Part shown: piece by piece, positions 11,518 to 22,899 of the stretch | How positions within the stretch are numbered: position 1 is the stretch's first letter | Layout of the letters: each line of letters begins with the position of its first letter | NCBI GenBank assembly: GCA_022495995.1 | Contig: JAFEMH010006978.1 | Span: 42,421 to 106,420, forward strand | DNA: 64,000 bases | Direction: 5' to 3' | Origin: Adenophora triphylla var. japonica | Taxonomy: Eukaryota > Streptophyta > Magnoliopsida > Asterales > Campanulaceae | Notes under the pieces: model-generated | Database searches by the model: none | The model's input: the letters and a program-made list of their open reading frames with translations, nothing else | Told to the model about the DNA's origin: nothing | Made by a program: the position numbers and the translations under genes

Positions 11518-11785
11518 GAAGCTTATTTCCTTTTTCAGTCATTTAATTTTATTTTGCAAGAAAAACAGTTAGTAGTCTAGTTTAGTTTGGGTACTACTTG
11601 CCTAAAATCCTCATTTGTGGGCAAGAGTATCAAGTTTGCTTTTCAATAATAGTTTAGTCAGTATCTCTTCTTTCAAATTTTGATTACTTATTCAGAAAGA
11701 AAGCACTATGAGTGTCATTGAAACTTGAAATGAAAATGACTACTCTAAAGCACTTCGATTTTCCGGAAACCTTCCTGTTTGGAGA
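11518..11785 (+). other. Non-coding spacer where protease is expected
   Basis: AT-rich sequence without a usable frame separates gag from the G-patch. From about 11700 it aligns with outer element 1080 onward, so the deletion removed the protease block that the outer element still shows at 1-1080. Confidence 0.6.
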
Positions 11786-13557
11786 ATGATGCAAGCGAAA
11801 GGATACTTTCCTGGCTTGGGACTTGGCAAACGCTTACAAGGGATAACGGATCCACCGCCGGTTCCCCCACCACACACGAAGCATGGCCTAGGATATGTCA
11901 TTTCCATCCGCGATGAAAGTGACAAAGAAGAGTGGGACTTCACTCAAATCAAGTGGGAAGGAACCGCGTACAAAGGTTACAATGACCCAAAGGCCAAAAA
12001 CTGCAACCTCGAACCATACCAAAAGACACTCAACGGCTACTTCGTTAAGGAAGGAGAAAGCCTCCCATACTTTATCTTTTCAGAACCATGGACTGAGGAT
12101 AAAGGAAAACGCCAACCAGGCTTTGAAATTTTCAGCGACTGCGACGCGTTGTCAGATGAAACAGAATCCGTTCCACTAATTCCTAAAGATTTGTGGGGCA
12201 CAAAGGTAGAAATAACCAGCGAATGGGACTTTGTGTTGGGAGAAGACATGCTGCGACAGTTCGAGAACCTGTGCCGACTAGAAGACAACCAGATCCATGC
12301 AATATCCAAGGGGGACGCTCCAACTACTGATTACACAAGGCTAATCCAGAAATGTGATGAGCCAATTCTAAACTGGCACATCACCGGGGGACCAATTGTG
12401 GATGAAGACTTCATGATCAAAGAGCTTGGTTGTACTCCCCATCCCGACAGGAAGATAGGACCTATAGCTTTCACTTTAGAGTTAGGCTCCACCTCCGATG
12501 AACTCACTCAAGAGGAAATTGAGGCGGTGGCCGAACATGTATTCCCTTACTTCCTTAATGAAAACTTTGATCTTTTCGAGTACCCTGAGATTGTTAACAT
12601 TGTGAATGATAAATTGACTAATAATAATCAATATAACGAACAAGTTAATAATGAATCATACGATGAGATAGGCCAAGAAAATGAACAAATTTTAAAAGAA
12701 TTAGCAAAGCAAGTAGGTCGTTGTGGAAAGAATGGCCCCGTTGACAATGAAGAAATGCAAACGGATAATCTTGGGACAACAAAAGACCCCAGAGAAACAA
12801 AGATCGACAGCTTCTTCAAGGGGAAAGACAGGGAAACCTTAACGCAGCTCCTCAGAGAATATGTCGACGTCTTCGCTTGGTCCTACAAAGATATGCCTGG
12901 GTTAAATCAGTCGATCGTAGAACACAAAATACCGCTGCTACCCAACGCTAACCAGTCAAACAGAAACTACGCAGAATTAAGCCCGAATGGTCAAAGCAAG
13001 TGAAAGAAGAGATCATGAAACTCTTGAACGTAGGGTTTATCAAGGTGATCGAGTATCCAGAATGGCTAGCCAACACAGTACAAGTAGCCAAATCAAATGG
13101 GAAAATACGAGTGTGTGTTGACTTCAGAGACCTGAACAAGGCGTCCCCTAAAGACGACTTCCCGCTACCAAACATAGACATGTTGGTCGACGCCACCGCA
13201 GCATACAAAGTCCACTCATTCGTAGATGGCTTCGCAGGATATAACCAAATTCTCATGGTCGAAGAAGACCAACACAAAACAGCGTTCACCATGCCTTGGG
13301 GGACGTTCTGTTATACGGTCATGCCGTTTGGTCTGAAAAACGCTGGGACTACTTATCAAAGGGCAGTCACAACGCTGTTTCACGACATGATCCACAAAGA
13401 AATAGAGGTATATGTGGATGACATGATTATCTACTCAAAGGGGACAGATGATCAGCACTTCATAGATCTCAGAAAATTCTTCAATCGACTCAGACAACAC
13501 AAAATGAGGCTCAACCCGCGAAATGCTCATTCGGGGTGGTCAAAGGGAAGGTCTTAG
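11786..13557 (+). pseudogene. Inner element: G-patch linker and reverse transcriptase
   Basis: The first frame (11786-13003) opens MMQAKGYFPGLGLGKRLQG, a G-patch-like motif, followed by an acidic linker ending in DVFAWSYKDMPGLNQ, the conserved approach to RT. A frameshift near 12950 moves to 13000-13557, which holds RT motifs VCVDFRDLNKASP, DGFAGYNQI, MPFGLKNAG and the catalytic VYVDDM (13408-13425), intact here unlike in the outer copy. After RLNP the frame shifts again. Compared with the outer element the domain order is the same. Confidence 0.9.
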
Positions 13558-14498
13558 GATACATGGTCACCGAACGTGGCATAGAAGCGGATCCCGCCAA
13601 GATAAAGGCCATCATATACATGCCTCCACCCAGAACACAGAAAGAAGTAAAGTGATTCATGGGCAGACTCCAATACATCAGTCGATTCATCAATCAACTG
13701 ACTACAATGTGCGATCCTATCTTCAAGATACTTAAGAAAAACGTACCTCAAGAATGGACCGAGGAATGTCAAGAAGCGTTCAAGGAAGTTAAGCACTACT
13801 TAAGCTCCCCACCCATCCTGGTTCCATCACACAAGGAAAAACCCTTAAAACTATACCTCACGGTTACTGACAACGTGCTAGGGGCTATGCTCGCTCAAGA
13901 ATAGCCAGCTTCGCACACAGAGAATGCGATCTACTTTGTCAGCCGCAGATTCCAAGGCAGCAAAATCAACTACTCTCCACTCGACAAGTCTTGTGCTGCT
14001 CTTGTCTGGGTAACACAGAGACTAAAGCACTATATAAAAGCCTTCCCGGTTCTTCTCATAGCACGAATGGATCCTTTGAAGTACATCCTAGACAAATCAA
14101 ATTTGTCTTCGCGACTAACTAAGTGGTATTTCATGCTCGCGGGATATGATATCACTTACGTCACTCAGAAATCCGTCAGGGGCAGTGTATTCGCAGATCA
14201 GTTGGCCGAATTTCCTTGCGACATAGTGAAGGGGGAAGACCTGTGATTCCCTGATGAGGACATCATGAGTATAGAAGACAAAAATAAGTGGAAATTATTT
14301 TTCAATGGTGCAGCCAATAAGAAAGGTTTCGGCATCGGAATGTTGTTAATGGATCCCAACGACATCTATACTCCACTAGCAATCCGTCTTGACTTTGACG
14401 CCACCAACAACACCGCGGAATATGAAGCTTGCATAGCGGGACTCTAAGCAGCCCTAGAGCGCAACGTAATAGAACTTGAGGTATTTGGGGACTCCCAG
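13558..14498 (+). pseudogene. Inner element: RT connection, RNase H and second (archaeal-type) RNase H
   Basis: Frame 13659-13904 (MGRLQYISRFINQLT...) is the RT thumb leading into the gypsy RNase H, which goes on past a TAG near 13903 through QRLKHYI and VRGSVFADQLAEFP. Frame 14265-14447 is a second RNase H, KWKLFFNGAANKKGFGIGML and TNNTAEYEACIAGL, the extra module typical of Tat elements. Its first catalytic Asp is Asn (FFNG instead of FFDG), and the outer copy has the same change. Several stops break the region. Confidence 0.85.
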
Positions 14499-16094
14499 TT
14501 GATCATCAATCAGACACTGAAAAAGTGGAGGACCCAAGATTCGACCCTTCAAAGATACAATGCCCACCTTCAAGAGTTGGTGCAACAATTCCAAGATATC
14601 TCATTCCACTATCTTCCTAGAGACAAAAACCGGTTTGCTGACGCATTGGCTACACTTGCTTCCTTGGTTGAAATCCCTGCAGGAAAGGCAGTAAAACCCT
14701 TCAAAATAACCCGGCGAGCAACTCCTGCCTACTGCGCCGTCATAGACCTCCATGACTGCAAACACAAGTGGTTATCTGAATGCACCACCATCGAAGACTC
14801 CGAAAAGAAACCATGGTACTATGACATCTGGCATTTCATCCTAGATGGAACCATTCCGTCTGAGGCCGACAAGAAAACTCAGATTACCCTTAGGAGGCTG
14901 GCATCTAACTACGTCATCACTGCTGGCCGTCTATTCAAAAAATACTCCCAGGGGAACCTCCTTTGCGCCACCGAAGAAGAGGCCCAAGAAATAATGGACC
15001 ATGTTCATCAAGGAGTATGTGGAACCCACATGAGCGGCAACATGCTCGCCAAAAAGATCATCAGACAAGGGTACTTTTGGTTAACCATGGAAGCCAACTG
15101 TACCAGCATGGTCAAAAAATGCCATAAGTGTCAGATACATGCAAACCTTCAGCATGCATCGCCTTCCCTGCTATACCCTATGACATCCCCCTGGCCATTC
15201 TCAACATGGGGCATAGATGTGATTGGAAAGGTTACACCCGCAGGAGCCAACGGGCACTGTTTCGTTCTAGTAGCCATCGACTATTTCACTAAATGGATCG
15301 AGGATGCCTCCTACAAAGTTTTGAACGCCAGGAAGGTAGCAGAATTCATCAAGCACAACATCATCTGCCGATACGGGGTCCCATAAGAGATGATATCTGA
15401 TAATGGCTCCCATTTCGAGAAAGAAACCGACCACCTCTTAACAGAGTACAAAATCGTGAGGCATAAGTCATCTCCTTATAGGCCTCAAACGAATGGAGCA
15501 GTTGAAGCCGCAAACAAAACGATCAAAACCATCATCATAAAAATGGCAGTCACTTGGAAGGACAGGCCTGACAAACTACCTTTCGCACTTTGGGGATACC
15601 GGAATTCGATCCGAACAGCTATAGGGAGGACTCCATATGCTCTCACATACGGAATGGAAGCTGTTCTACCAATAGAATTGGAAATACCGTCACTAAGGGT
15701 TCTCCAAGAAAACCAAGTGAATGAAGTTGACTGGTTAGAAAGCAGACACGAAGAGCTAGCCCTGCTAGATGAAAGAAGGCTGAGAGCAGCCAAACACACT
15801 CAAGCTTACCAAAGAAGAATGGCAAGAGCTTTCAACAAAAAGGTCAAGACAAGAAACATCAGAGTAGGCGACCTGGTTCTCCGCGAGCATCGTCTTGGAC
15901 CTTTCAACCCTCTAGGCAAGTGGGGACCAAGATGGATAGGACCCTACATTGTTAAGAAGATATTCTCTGGGGGGAACCCTTCAGCTGGTGGACTTAGACG
16001 GAGATCAACTACCGAAGCCGGTCAACATGGACAAGCTCGAGAAGTACTTCGCGTGACGTGGCCTCTTAAAAAGAAAAAATGCTCGCTAGGCTGA
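14499..16094 (+). pseudogene. Inner element: integrase
   Basis: The zinc-binding H-H-C-C motif is seen as HQGVCGTHMSG...CHKCQIHA (about 15006-15140). The catalytic core follows with WGIDVIG (first Asp), SDNGSHF (second Asp) and NGAVEAANKT (Glu). One stop, TAA at 15387-15389 in place of CAA, interrupts the core between the two halves (14499-15386 and 15390-16094). Near 15975 an inserted base shifts the last 40 codons, so the C-terminal tail differs from that of the outer element at 28107. The chromatin-facing end GPYIVKKIFSGG is otherwise conserved. Confidence 0.92.
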
Positions 16095-16190
16095 AAATCC
16101 CGAAGGGGATGGCCTAGGCAAAAGTTAGAGCTTGCACAAGAAAAGAAGCCCGCTAGATTGAAAACCTAAAAGGGCGGTCTAGGCAAAAGC
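16083..16190 (+). other. Pair of CTAG-closed stem-loops after pol (inner element)
   Basis: Hairpin 1 pairs CTAGGC (16086-16091) with GCCTAG (16112-16117) around an inner ATCCC/GGGAT stem. Hairpin 2 pairs CTAGA (16153-16157) with TCTAG (16178-16182). Both are followed by GCAAAAG. They lie exactly between the end of integrase and the end of the convergent antisense gene. Confidence 0.65.
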
Positions 16191-16199
16191 CAGGGTGTG

Positions 16200-16544
16200 C
16201 ATAAAAAAAAGGGGGAGGAGGCCTTGTCCCGCGAGAGATTACCCTTCGGCCTAAAATCGTATTTTGTCCTTTTTCTCTCAAAAATGAACTACGTTAGACC
16301 TGAGCCTCTTATTTAATTGCTGTAAAAGAGGAACGTAGGCAGCCTTCGGGTTCGATCCAATCAAATAAATAAACCAAATTTTGTCCTTTTATTAATCAAA
16401 TGCATTTTACTAATAACAAAAGGGAAATCCTAACCACAACGACTAATTTACTAAGCTAACCATCTTGAAAAAAAAAAAAAAACTAGCGGTCTATCAAAGC
16501 AATCTCTTGGTACTCTCTAGGATCTAGCCTTTCATTGACTTGGT
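16200..16544. other. Convergent intergenic region between pol and antisense ORF
   Basis: No gene. It carries a single degenerate dyad at 16223-16239 and a stem-loop at 16289-16338: CTACGTT pairs with AACGTAG, and inside it CCTCTT pairs with AAGAGG. An A-tract is near 16470-16484. Confidence 0.6.
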
Positions 16545-18020
16545 AGGCCGGCAGACATGATCACCCCCGTCATCTCGATTTCTCTTGCGCTCTGGACCCT
16601 TCAAAGCAGAACATCCCTCGAGGCAAGTGAAAACAGATCCCGAAAGCCTTTTGAAGACATTGGGCCTATCCAAGGCTTGCATCTTTCCAGGGAGACCCTT
16701 ACCTCGTCGCTCGTACCAATCCCCATCAAGAAAATCTTGGATTGGATCAGTCCGTACATTAGCAAGATCAGACTAGGCGTCACTCCTTCTCAAAATACTG
16801 CTCGCCATGAAGGAATCCCCTAACAGTGAAAGTCGCAGATCATCAATCTTCTTCGCACTTGGGTGACCGGTATGAAGGAACCAATCCAAATACTTGTCAG
16901 ATAAGAAGACGCTTGCATCAAAAGTCCGAAGGTTCGACCAACGGTCTCGATTAGTTCCTTCACCCCATGCTTGAGCTAACACCTTCGCAAACTCCACACC
17001 GATATAGGACACTTCACGTGAAGCTCCTTCGAAAAGATAAGTGTCCTGCTGCTGGCCAAACTGACGAAGCACCCACTTGGGAAAATAAAAGGAGGAATCT
17101 CGCAAACCCGGGAGAACAACCCTGTCGAAACTCTTGGTATTGGCAACATACTTGTTCAGTCTCCAATAAGGTGGACACCAAATAATATCTGCAGTGGCAG
17201 TTTTTGCAATCAACTTGGGCCACTCATCCACCGAGAGCTCCTTGATCAGAAACTTCCTTATATGGTATGTGAATGGGGAATACTCCAACAGAGGATTTAC
17301 CAACTTGAGATGTTCCCTAAGCCAAATAGTGAACAAAAGAGGACTCCCTTGGGTCATGGCACCGGTCTTATGCAACTCATCAAGACCATGCAGGGTTTCA
17401 CCCAAGATTAGCGGGATAATGTTCCTAGAACGTCTCGTAGCCTGCATAATGATTTCCACCAATTGAGAGTCAACCAAGCCATCCATGCACTTGAAAAAAA
17501 CATCTCCGAAAAGAGAAAGGGCCAGAAAGTTCCGTTTGTAAACATGGAAGACCTCGTCATCTGAATCTCCGCTGAAGTGTTCAGGAAAAGAAGAGCAATC
17601 CACCCATCTGCGTCGAACTAACTCATAGCAAGTGTCAAGGGGGATCCCCAAAAATTCATACAAAGCTTCTGAATGGTTCCTATTGAATTTAGGAACAGCG
17701 ATTTCACCAGTCAAAGGCATATCCAAAATAATGGCAAATTCCTCAACAGTAGGCACCATCTCATTAAGAGAGAAATTAAAAATATGAACAGAGGGGTCCC
17801 AAAATCGAGCAACACCCTGCAGAAGATTCCAATCCGGTTGGAGGTTCTTCAAAGTGAAAAGGATTCTGAATCCGAATTTTGCAATAAATTTATTGTGAGA
17901 TCGATTACGAAACGACCTCACAAAATTTCTCGATGCTTGCTTGTATGCTTTGACTACATCAGACGGCAGAGAAAAATCATCAACAATCAAGGACGTTGGA
18001 ACAACCTCCTTGGAAGCCAT
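16545..18020 (-). pseudogene. Antisense DUF7745-like protein gene, copy 1
   Basis: The frame starts MASKEVVPTSLIVDDFSLP at 18020 and is open for 415 codons to a TAG at 16773-16775. In copy 2 that position is CAG and the protein goes on for about 90 codons (LDGDWYERRG...). Here those codons are also present, but with one more base inserted near the end. Motifs such as FNFSLNEMVPTVEEFAIILD and IIWCPPYWRLNKYV resemble the plant proteins grouped as DUF7745, relatives of the plant mobile domain found in Tat elements. Function is unknown; the family assignment is from memory. It has its own TATA box 100 bp upstream and converges on the sense pol gene. Confidence 0.75.
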
Positions 18021-18118
18021 GGATCACAGGGTTGGAAAAGAAATCAAGAATTCGACCTAACAGAATATCTCTAGAGTTTGAGAGGCTAGAATGAGTTATC
18101 TGGCCGGACTACAGGGTG

Positions 18119-18218
18119 TTTATATATAGGGAGAACTGACAGAATCCTGTTCGAAGAAGGAAAAGAATTCCTTCTGAGTAGCGTGTCTCGCGCGAGATAC
18201 CTTGTCCCGCGCGATACA
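18119..18218 (-). promoter_or_regulatory. Antisense promoter of DUF7745-like gene, copy 1
   Basis: On the - strand TATATAAA (18126-18119) stands about 100 bp before the ATG at 18020. A dyad pair, TGTCTCGCGCGAGATA (18184-18199) and TGTCCCGCGCGATACA (18203-18218), stands 58 bp further upstream. Copy 2 has the same layout with the same spacing. Confidence 0.65.
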
Positions 18219-18220
18219 TC

Positions 18221-18543
18221 CTTTTGGCAAATCCAGCAGCATTCCTGCACAAATAAGCAATCTAGCCCCGACTTGCCGAAGCAAGTCTCGAATCCTGCAA
18301 ATGCAGCTCCCAATATGCAAAACAGGCCTCAAAATCAAGCTCAAAACTTTGACCTAAATGGTCATTTCATTCCAGCACGGAAGTCGAGAAAGTTAAAAAA
18401 TTAATTAGACCTAGAACTAGGAATTAAGAAAATCTTGTTTTTGTGCTACCTACGTGCTAACACGTACAAAAGAAAGGAAAATTGTCTGGGCCAACCCGGC
18501 CAATATTTACAAGTTTTCAAGAGATAAATGGGGAGGAGAGGGA
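18221..18543. other. Spacer between antisense genes, copy 1
   Basis: No gene seen. It separates the antisense plant-mobile-domain gene (ending 18544) from the promoter of the next antisense gene and is closely matched at 30271-30597. Confidence 0.6.
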
Positions 18544-20771
18544 TCATGCCATCAAGTTGCCTAAGCCGCCGGCACCTCCATCATCTTCACCACCGTTGGG
18601 GCTACCATCCCTCCTCGACCGCTTGGCTCCACATGACGGGGTCACTGCAGAGGCTACTGTCGACGCCGCCGAAGCTGCCTTTTGAAACAGCCTCTCGAAC
18701 AGATCAGATACCATAGCCATCAAGCCGGCCATCCTGCTCGCCCCACGGTTGTAGTCAGCCGCGGACATGGTAACCTGATCACAAAAAGAAAACCCTCAAA
18801 AAGGATCGGACATATACACATATATAGAAGACGCAAGGGACATTAAGAGCAGAGAAGTATATCAGTCTTACCGAAGAGGCACCGGAAGGAAGGCGATAAC
18901 CCTCAGGAATATGATCAGGGACCACGATATGGCCCACCATCGGCATGCTTCCCATCATGTACGTATAGCTCGAAGGACCATAATCTGGTGCAAAAGTCAC
19001 AGGACCCGCATACTGTGACGAAGAACTAGGGGCTGACGAACCCGAGGCTGAGGCAGAGGTAGAAGCTCGAGCACATGACCGCCTGCCACCCACCACAAGG
19101 AGACCCATCAAGCGAGGCAAGAACTCCTTATATAAAGCCTCCCCCGGTTAATGCAGTCCGCCGCCGTATAGCCATTCACAAGGTCGGCATAATCTCCGTC
19201 AGGGATGAAATGGGTAGGATACATCGCGCTAGGCGGATCCTCTGGCACCCAGATACATGGTATCCCCCTCCAGCGATACCAAAATCCTCTGCATCTCGGT
19301 TGCATCCCAGGCCCGATGAACCTCTTGTTCCACCAAGGTCCACGGATACAGACCCAGCCGCCCAAAATCAAAGGTATCCAGCAGAGCCCGCGCCACTGCA
19401 ACGGTCAGGGTCCAATCCTGCCCCTCCTCCTCATCCACGGTCCAGTTGGGATGACTCCACCTCTTGATATCCGGAAACTGAGGATCTCAGTCATCCAGCT
19501 CAAACATATACAATCCAAAGACGGCATATCCCCATATCTGTACAAGAAAGAAGAACAGATTCAGTAAAAAGCGCAGACAAAAAGTCCAGATAAATGACAA
19601 AGACAGAATCAGAAATCGTACCTCCCAAGCGTAGAATACCCTGACATGGTATCCTTGGTATGCCTACATGCCTCATCCATGGCATGATAACAGAAGGCCA
19701 GTTCGGCTGAGCCCCAATTGTACGTCCTCACCTGATCCAGATCAACCAACAACCCCAAGAGAGCAAGGCGAGTCGTGGAAGAATGGTTGGCAAAGATAGT
19801 CTCTGATAGAATATACCTGAGAGCACCCCTCACCAACCGATCCGTATCCGCATTTGGCTTGTCAGCATAAGCCTCAAGCTGAACACGGAGAGGCGACAGC
19901 TCAGCAGCAAAGCCCTTAACCTTGTTAGGGGCAAAACCAATCAACTGCCTCCATTCAGCTGGAGTCGCAGGCTTGTAACCCGCAGTCTTCGAGAGAGCAA
20001 CACCGGTGAATTTCAACCCGGTAATAGCAAGGAAATTCGTCGGGGTCATAGTAGCTTCCCCGAAGTAAAGATGGACCGTGTGGGTAGTGTCCCACCACCT
20101 CTCCCTAATTTCCTGAAGGACCTGAGGAGTCTGCCGCATTCCCCGAATGTTATCCATAAAAGTAAGGAGCCCCGTTTGAGCTATCCTAGCCCGAACTCCG
20201 TTCAAGCCCTTGACTTTATCCCACAAAGCATTGGCAAATTTCGCACTCCCACGACAGTTTTTGGCTGGCTTATACGACTGTAAAACAGATGAAAAGCAAG
20301 GGAGCAACATTAGAAAAAAACCATGGCAAAAATTCAAAGAAATAAGAGAAAAATTTCATTGAGGCATTTCATCAAACACTTGACGTGCGCACAAGAAAGC
20401 TATGTTCAAGGAAGCATTTGGCTACCCGAATCAACCCCTCCTACAATCCATGATATGTAGGGAACTCATACATACACAATACAACGTCAAACATCCAACA
20501 AAATCAACGAAAAATGAAGCATGCACCAACATAGAACCAAGTTCTAAGACGAAAAGAGAAAATGGCCAATTTGATGAAATTGGGGAATTCAAAAGACATG
20601 GATCCAATGCAACGCCAAGCATGAAACGAGAATTGAGAAAGAAACTCTTACCAAACCCTCGTGAATGGCATGGGAAATGTGCATAGACCGATCGAAAGTG
20701 AGGTCATCCCTCGGATAGTCCTTCCTGAGCAAATGGCTACCGAAGGTTGGGTTCTTTCTCTCTTGCACTAT
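18544..20771 (-). pseudogene. Antisense plant-mobile-domain (PMD) gene, copy 1, four exons
   Basis: Four exons can be traced by GT-AG sites and comparison with copy 2: 20652-20771, 19622-20277, 18872-19537 and 18544-18774. All introns were phase 0. Exon 2 carries the aminotransferase-like plant-mobile-domain core: TVHLYFGEATMTPTNFLAIT, TIFANHSSTTRLALLGLL and TYNWGSAELAFCYHAMDEAC. The last exon ends SGNGG-like low complexity and LGNLMA. Disablements: start ATG reads ATA (20771-20769), exon 2 lost one base near its end, exon 3 has CGA to TGA (DD*DPQF), a deletion of about 37 bp near 19250 and a further small indel near 19125. The role of PMD proteins inside retrotransposons is unknown; host relatives (MAIN/MAIL) affect silencing. 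Confidence 0.85.
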
Positions 20772-20939
20772 GGAGGATGGAAGAAGAAGCGATTAAGATG
20801 TTGATTGAAAGAAGAAATCAACAAGCAATGCACCAAAAATCTCAGGGAAAAACGCGTTGGCTCGAGGTTGAAGAGAAAATTTGAAAATGGGTGTTTTAAA
20901 TTAAACACACCGCTGCTGTTATTTTGCCTCGACAGTCAT

Positions 20940-20974
20940 TGTCTCGCACGGTACAAGACATCCCGTACGAGATA
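20940..20974 (-). promoter_or_regulatory. Dyad pair upstream of PMD gene, copy 1
   Basis: TGTCTCGCACGGTACA (20940-20955) and CATCCCGTACGAGATA (20959-20974) lie about 170 bp before exon 1. A TTTAATTTAAAA stretch lies between (about 20895-20912, - strand) and might act as a TATA-like element. Confidence 0.5.
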
Positions 20975-21198
20975 ACCCCCTGGAAATGTACGAAATTGTC
21001 CTCGACAATAAGCGTCTACGCAACATCAAAATTCAAAATTTTGACACATTTACCCTTGAAAGTGATACACTAGAAGGAAACATGGAAAAATCGGGACCGC
21101 AAGTCACGGAACGAGCCGAACGTGATACCCGCACAATCGCCCAATACGGCACCAGTCACCCGAAAGGGATTGATCCGGAGATCAAGTCACCCCAGCAC

Positions 21199-21560
21199 GA
21201 TTCAACGCCCAGATAGGTGGATCGTCAAATCAAAAGCACGATTCAACGCCCAGACAGGTGAATCGTCAAAATCAAAAGCCCGATTCAATGCCCAAACAGG
21301 TGAATCGTCAGATCAAAAGCCCGATTCAACGCCAAGACAGGTGAATCGTCAAAATCAAAAGCCCGATTCAACGCCCCGACAGGTGAATCGTCAAAATCAA
21401 AAGCTCGATTCAACGCCCGGACAGGTGAATCGTCAAAAGAATAGCCCGATTCAACGCCCAGACAGGTGAATCGTCTAATCAAAAAGCTCGATTCAACGCC
21501 TAAACAGGTGAATCGTCATCCTCAACAAAAAGCCCGATTCGGATCCCAGACAAGCGAATC
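21199..21560 (+). repeat. Tandem array, unit 41-42 bp (inner element)
   Basis: GATTCAACGCC recurs about every 41-42 bp from 21199 to 21535, nine units, each with GACAGGTGAATCGTC and AAAATCAAAAGCCC segments. Because 42 is divisible by three, it gives a long spurious frame (21122-21469). The outer element carries the homologous array at 33237-33545. Confidence 0.9.
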
Positions 21561-21794
21561 GTCACCAAACTAACAGGACTCAAAGGACCGGACAGGTAAA
21601 ACCTTTGTTTCTAACATCTTTCCCTACAGGTTCGTAGCCCAGACAGGTGAATCTTCAGACAGACAGGTATATTCAGAATTGGGTCTTGATTTGATTCCTC
21701 AGTATGAATTTTCCATTTCAAAAATAAATTCTCCTCGATTTTCAAAATGATTTTCAAAATACCGAAAGTAGCCTTTTCGTGTTTTGGAGTCGAA

Positions 21795-21924
21795 CTACGT
21801 TATGGTCTGATTCTTCGATAGAGATACGTAGGAAGCCGTGCGGCTCGACCATCCCGATGTTCAGAATGATGTCTTTTCTATAGTCGACAAGACTTCTTCC
21901 CTAAGACTTGTCGACGAGGGGCTC
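21795..21924 (+). other. Stem-loop and polypurine tract before 3' LTR (inner element)
   Basis: CTACGT (21795-21800) pairs with ACGTAG (21826-21831) around a conserved CTGATTCT strand. The tract CGAGGGGCTC (21915-21924) directly before the LTR is the polypurine tract. Confidence 0.75.
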
Positions 21925-22899
21925 TGTAGACACCCGATTCTGAACCCATAGGAGCAGATTAATACCACTTTAAGTCTCGCCTTGACTCAAGAGTAGAAAT
22001 CCACCATTTCGTCATGTTTCGTTAAGTTTTGACTAACGACCGTTAGTTTGGACTAAACTCCATACGAGATAACGAGGGAAGGACAGAATTGTCCACTGGA
22101 AGCCTTGTCCCGTGCAGAACATGCATGTCTTGCGCGATACTAAGCTTCTGCAGACGTGCAGAAGCCAGTTTTCTCGTCGATTTCAACCTCTTTCGGGATA
22201 AAACCTTATCAATCTGGTCATCCAATAGAATTTGGGTTCTGGAACCTTTCCAGGATATTTTACCTCTCCACCTTCACCTCTCCAACACATATAAATACTT
22301 GAAGACTTTCAGTATTTCGGATCCCTGACTTTCTGGTCAAACCCCTACGTTTACTGGTTTCTCTCCCTGAAAGATTTATGTAAACCACCCTAAAAATCAT
22401 CTAAAGTTTGTTTATCAACCTTGTTGATAAACAAACATCGAAGCTCGAATCAAGGACCGAGGTGAAGCTCTATCCACATCAAGATTTGACTCTAAACTTG
22501 AGTCAAAACTCTGTCCGAGTCTCTTCACACGAGGTAATCTTCCTCCTCCCTTTCTAATTGATTGTTAGAGTGGTATAATACATCAAACCTGGGATCGGCC
22601 TAGAGCCTCTCCAAGTCATGGGGACGGTCTCGAAGCAATCGATCCTATATTCCGTTTAACCTAGTTAAATGGATTATTTTACTTGTTTCTTTAATTAAAA
22701 CGTCTTTTATTTGAAAACCCTTCTTTTAGCAAGACCGATCTCCAGATTGGATGGAATGGATGCTCCTTGACCTTCCCATTCCATAACCTAAGCCCCGAAC
22801 CCAAAAATCTCTTTTCAAATGGTTTTTTCTATATTTCCAACTAAATAATATAGGTGGCGACTCAAAAAGATGTTAAAGAAAAATTCACGCATCGCAACA
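21925..22899 (+). repeat. 3' LTR of inner element
   Basis: It is 975 bp like its partner, TGTAGACACCC...CGCATCGCAACA; the last TACA has become AACA. TATAAATA is at 22290-22297 and the dyad pair at 22105-22141. Confidence 0.95.

Larger units (their letters stand above)
8490..22899 (+). mobile_element. Inner Tat-like Ty3/gypsy retrotransposon, complete at both ends
   Basis: Two 975-bp LTRs (8490-9464 and 21925-22899), a PBS directly after the first and a polypurine tract before the second define it. In order it holds a leader, a shortened gag, G-patch/RT/dual RNase H/integrase, tandem stem-loops, an antisense DUF7745-like ORF, an antisense four-exon plant-mobile-domain gene and a 41-bp array. 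The flanks are GGAGT (8485-8489) and AGAGC (22900-22904), which differ by two transitions, so the target duplication is plausible but decayed. Gag core and protease are missing and pol is frameshifted. It is the same family as the outer element. Confidence 0.92.

Noticed and set aside
15485..15799. 104-codon - strand frame opposite integrase (also 27537-27851)
   Set aside because: Conserved only because it is antisense to the conserved integrase coding sequence.
21122..21469. Open frame of 115 codons across the 41-bp array
   Set aside because: It is a direct translation of the repeat, on both strands, with a unit close to a multiple of three; the outer copy has no matching intact frame.
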